Assembly (NCBI GenBank): GCA_028717785.1
Contig: JAQUND010000010.1
Span: forward strand, 1-49,994
From: Candidatus Nanoarchaeia archaeon
GTDB taxonomy: Archaea > Nanoarchaeota > Nanoarchaeia > SCGC-AAA011-G17 > JAFCDX01
Direction of reading: 5' to 3'
DNA length: 49,994 nucleotides
In this document: positions 48,276 to 49,994 of the stretch, in pieces
Numbering within the stretch: position 1 is the stretch's first letter
Layout of the letters: each line of letters begins with the position of its first letter
Notes under the pieces: model-generated
Database searches by the model: none
Seen by the model: the letters and a program-made list of their open reading frames with translations, nothing else
Told to the model about the DNA's origin: nothing
Translations under genes and position numbers: made by a program

Positions 48276-49240
48276 GAGAAGCACTTGACACTCTACCAGA
48301 TAGAACTCCTAATGTTACCTATGATTATTTAAGCGTTTATGATGCTTTGACTGTCGAAGTTTTTGATTCGCCTTGCAACCCGTATAAAAATATTGTGAAT
48401 GCAGCTTGTTCTACGTGGGGCTCAGCAAAAATAGGAGCTAACGAAGGATCTTGTCATAAATGGGAAAAATTGTCTCCAATAAATAGATTCATTGTGGTTT
48501 TAAGTTCATTGCAAGGTGAAACATTACCTTTAGCAATGGAAAATGTAAAATATCAATTCGGTGTCAATGGTGGCCCAAGGCACATGTTTGACCAACACGC
48601 GAGGGTCAGACTTGCCGCACACCAGAGTATTGGCTGTAGAGACAACGCGAAAACTGAAGCTCCTTTAATTTTGTACCCAGAACTATATGAAGAAATTCAA
48701 AATAAGCCAGATTTAAAATCAAGATTTGAAAGCTGGTTGAAAGCAACAAAGGATCTATATAGTGAAATTTTGAATCTTGGTTGTGGTTCGTATCAAACAG
48801 CAAGAGCTGTTCTTCCTATGTCATATAATCATTCGTTTACTACTTCTATTGATTTGCTTTCTTTAAAAGGTCAAATGGCAAGAAGGCTTATGGCTTGTGA
48901 AGAATCTCCAATAGTTTTTATGTATTGGAAATTGAGAGAAGAAATCAAAAAACAGACTCCTTTGATTGCAAATTATTTACGACCTGCATGCGATGGAGCA
49001 AAGAAATGTATTTATCATGGTGGTGCAGAAGGATTGACAAAGTATTTTAGTAATCTGTTTGCTGGTTGTGGTCGTTGGCCAGACGAAGTTGAATATTCTG
49101 AATTCAATAGAAGTTGTTCAGATTATAATGAGTTAGCAAAATATGTCGAAATAGTTCCAAGAGACGGTTGGGTAAAGTATACAGAAAATGATTACGATAA
49201 ACTTGATCCAAAAGACAAAAGCCTTTTCGAGAGCAAATGA
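48242..49240 (+). CDS. thyX: flavin-dependent thymidylate synthase ThyX
   Basis: 332 residues, AAAGGAGCAAAT upstream. NGGPRHMFDQHARVRLAAHQ contains the ThyX signature (RHxxxxxxR with a downstream Ser), and SLKGQMARRL is the C-terminal substrate-binding arginine region. It makes dTMP from dUMP with FAD and folate. Longer than standard ThyX (about 230), with extra N-terminal and middle regions. The other ThyX-type gene is 1.7 kb upstream on the other strand. Confidence 0.82.
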   Translation: MSMSKEQIDNIREALDTLPDRTPNVTYDYLSVYDALTVEVFDSPCNPYKNIVNAACSTWGSAKIGANEGSCHKWEKLSPINRFIVVLSSLQGETLPLAMENVKYQFGVNGGPRHMFDQHARVRLAAHQSIGCRDNAKTEAPLILYPELYEEIQNKPDLKSRFESWLKATKDLYSEILNLGCGSYQTARAVLPMSYNHSFTTSIDLLSLKGQMARRLMACEESPIVFMYWKLREEIKKQTPLIANYLRPACDGAKKCIYHGGAEGLTKYFSNLFAGCGRWPDEVEYSEFNRSCSDYNELAKYVEIVPRDGWVKYTENDYDKLDPKDKSLFESK

Positions 49241-49286
49241 TATTAAATTAATTTGCAAACAATAATCGAAAACTCAGGAGCACATT

Positions 49287-49871
49287 ATGAAAAACACAGA
49301 TACAACAAGAGACACGTTACTTAAATTGTTTGATTATAAATGCCCTATTTGTTGCGGGAATATAACTGCAAATGATATTCACCACATTGATGGAAATAGA
49401 GACAATAATGACGAATTAAACTTGATACCGATATGTCCAACATGTCACCAAAATTATCATAGGAACCATAGTTATGATTCGGGTATTATCTTTTTATTGA
49501 GAAAACACAAAAATAAAATAGTACTATCCCCTCAATTTAAAATTTTATATGACAAATTTTCTTTTATCTACAGCATTGTAGATGATTATGATATAAGTGT
49601 AAATGCTGTTAAAAATTTGCGGGACTTTCTCAAGAATATTGGACAAAATGAATATTACTCAGATAAAATAAATAAACTTATTCCTTGTCAAAAAGGTGGT
49701 GTGTTTCACATGGGTCCGTCGGGTGTGTGTAAATCTGAAATCGATGCGCATAAAAATGGCATAATTCAAGATATTAACTATAATATCAAGAAAAATAAAG
49801 AAGAAATTGAAAAATTAATGTTAGAATTCGCAACTTTATGTTTTACGGAAAAAGTAAGAGACTGCCTATGA
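49287..49871 (+). CDS. HNH endonuclease
   Basis: 194 residues, CAGGAG upstream. CPICCGNITANDIHHIDGNR supplies the zinc Cys pair and catalytic His, and NLIPICPTCHQNYH closes the HNH core. The C-terminal 120 residues are helical with KLIPCQKGGVFHMG. Probably a homing or regulatory nuclease, the third around the ThyX genes. Confidence 0.8.
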   Translation: MKNTDTTRDTLLKLFDYKCPICCGNITANDIHHIDGNRDNNDELNLIPICPTCHQNYHRNHSYDSGIIFLLRKHKNKIVLSPQFKILYDKFSFIYSIVDDYDISVNAVKNLRDFLKNIGQNEYYSDKINKLIPCQKGGVFHMGPSGVCKSEIDAHKNGIIQDINYNIKKNKEEIEKLMLEFATLCFTEKVRDCL

Positions 49872-49994
49872 ATGTTATAGTAGGTGGGGGAATTGCAGGC
49901 TTAATATGGGCTAAGTATCATACTGACCACTTTATTTTGACAGATCAAGTAGGTGGTCAGATGATTTCTTATTTCGACTTGGGTCCGAGATATC
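49868..49994 (+). CDS. FAD/NAD-binding protein, 3'-truncated by window end
   Basis: Starts in an ATGA overlap. VIVGGGIAGLIWAKYH is a Rossmann dinucleotide-binding start, followed by VGGQMISYFDLGPRY, as in amino-oxidase or UDP-galactopyranose-mutase-like flavoproteins. Only 42 residues are visible, so the enzyme cannot be named. Confidence 0.7.
   Translation, partial: MNVIVGGGIAGLIWAKYHTDHFILTDQVGGQMISYFDLGPRY

Noticed and set aside
1..49994. CRISPR array, insertion sequence or integrase
   Set aside because: No regularly spaced repeats, transposase or recombinase motifs were seen.
1..49994. Stop-codon reassignment
   Set aside because: TAA, TAG and TGA all end clear genes, and no tRNA has a CTA, TTA or TCA anticodon.

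Overview
The window looks like part of a large double-stranded DNA phage genome. It is AT-rich, with genes packed on one strand, many ATGA-type overlaps, good Shine-Dalgarno sites, sixteen recognisable tRNA genes, at least four homing-type endonucleases, and phage metabolism genes (ThyX, dUTPase-like, NadE, SSB, RNA ligase, Nudix). No structural or terminase gene is identified with confidence, so a related mobile replicon cannot be fully excluded. TAA, TAG and TGA all act as stops and no suppressor tRNA is seen, so the standard bacterial code applies. A 909-aa surface protein with a C-terminal domain like type IX sorting domains hints at a Bacteroidota/Fibrobacterota-type host; this is inference.

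Layout. 1-7.2 kb: a tRNA region interleaved with small Cys-rich proteins, a PIN-domain protein, a HExxH protein, a methyltransferase and two PD-(D/E)XK homing endonucleases (one frame-broken). It holds two very unusual tRNA loci: a circularly permuted tRNA-Leu(CAA) (3' half upstream of 5' half) and a tRNA body interrupted by about 150 bases of GC-rich structured sequence. 7.3-15 kb: HNH endonuclease, Nudix hydrolase, an RlmN-like radical SAM enzyme whose C-terminal Cys segment is in a separate frame, a zinc-ribbon RNA ligase and small unknowns. 15.1-21.4 kb: a compact restriction/defence-like island (two N6-adenine methylase-like proteins, membrane protein, helix-turn-helix-like protein, SF2 helicase, Mrr-like nuclease, papain-like peptidase). 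21.4-22.1 kb: a stand-alone promoter/short transcript/terminator unit, then six tRNAs, three of them for proline.

22.4-32.3 kb: Ogg-like glycosylase, then thioredoxin, DUF2997-like, Ycf35-like and Ycf46-like AAA genes, a YhaM-like nuclease, histone-H1-like protein, SSB, ParB-like protein and glycosyltransferase. 32.4-39.6 kb: large surface protein, lipoprotein, glutamine-dependent NAD synthetase, sugar and methyl transferases, dUTPase-like protein. 39.7-45.2 kb: regulators, then a PP2C phosphatase, kinase, nicotinamidase-like and vWA set that matches the TerY-P triad with a nicotinamidase inside it; the last two genes are visibly more GC-rich. 45.2-50 kb: two ThyX-type proteins with GIY-YIG, PD-(D/E)XK (frame-broken) and HNH endonucleases around them, and a truncated FAD-binding protein at the edge.

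Working together: NadE, the nicotinamidase-like protein and the Nudix hydrolase suggest management of NAD(H) pools; the two ThyX-type proteins and the dUTPase-like protein suggest control of dTMP supply or a modified base; RNA ligase, PIN protein, RlmN-like enzyme and the odd tRNAs suggest the phage makes and maintains its own tRNAs. Several genes are broken at T-runs, which could be sequencing errors or biology.
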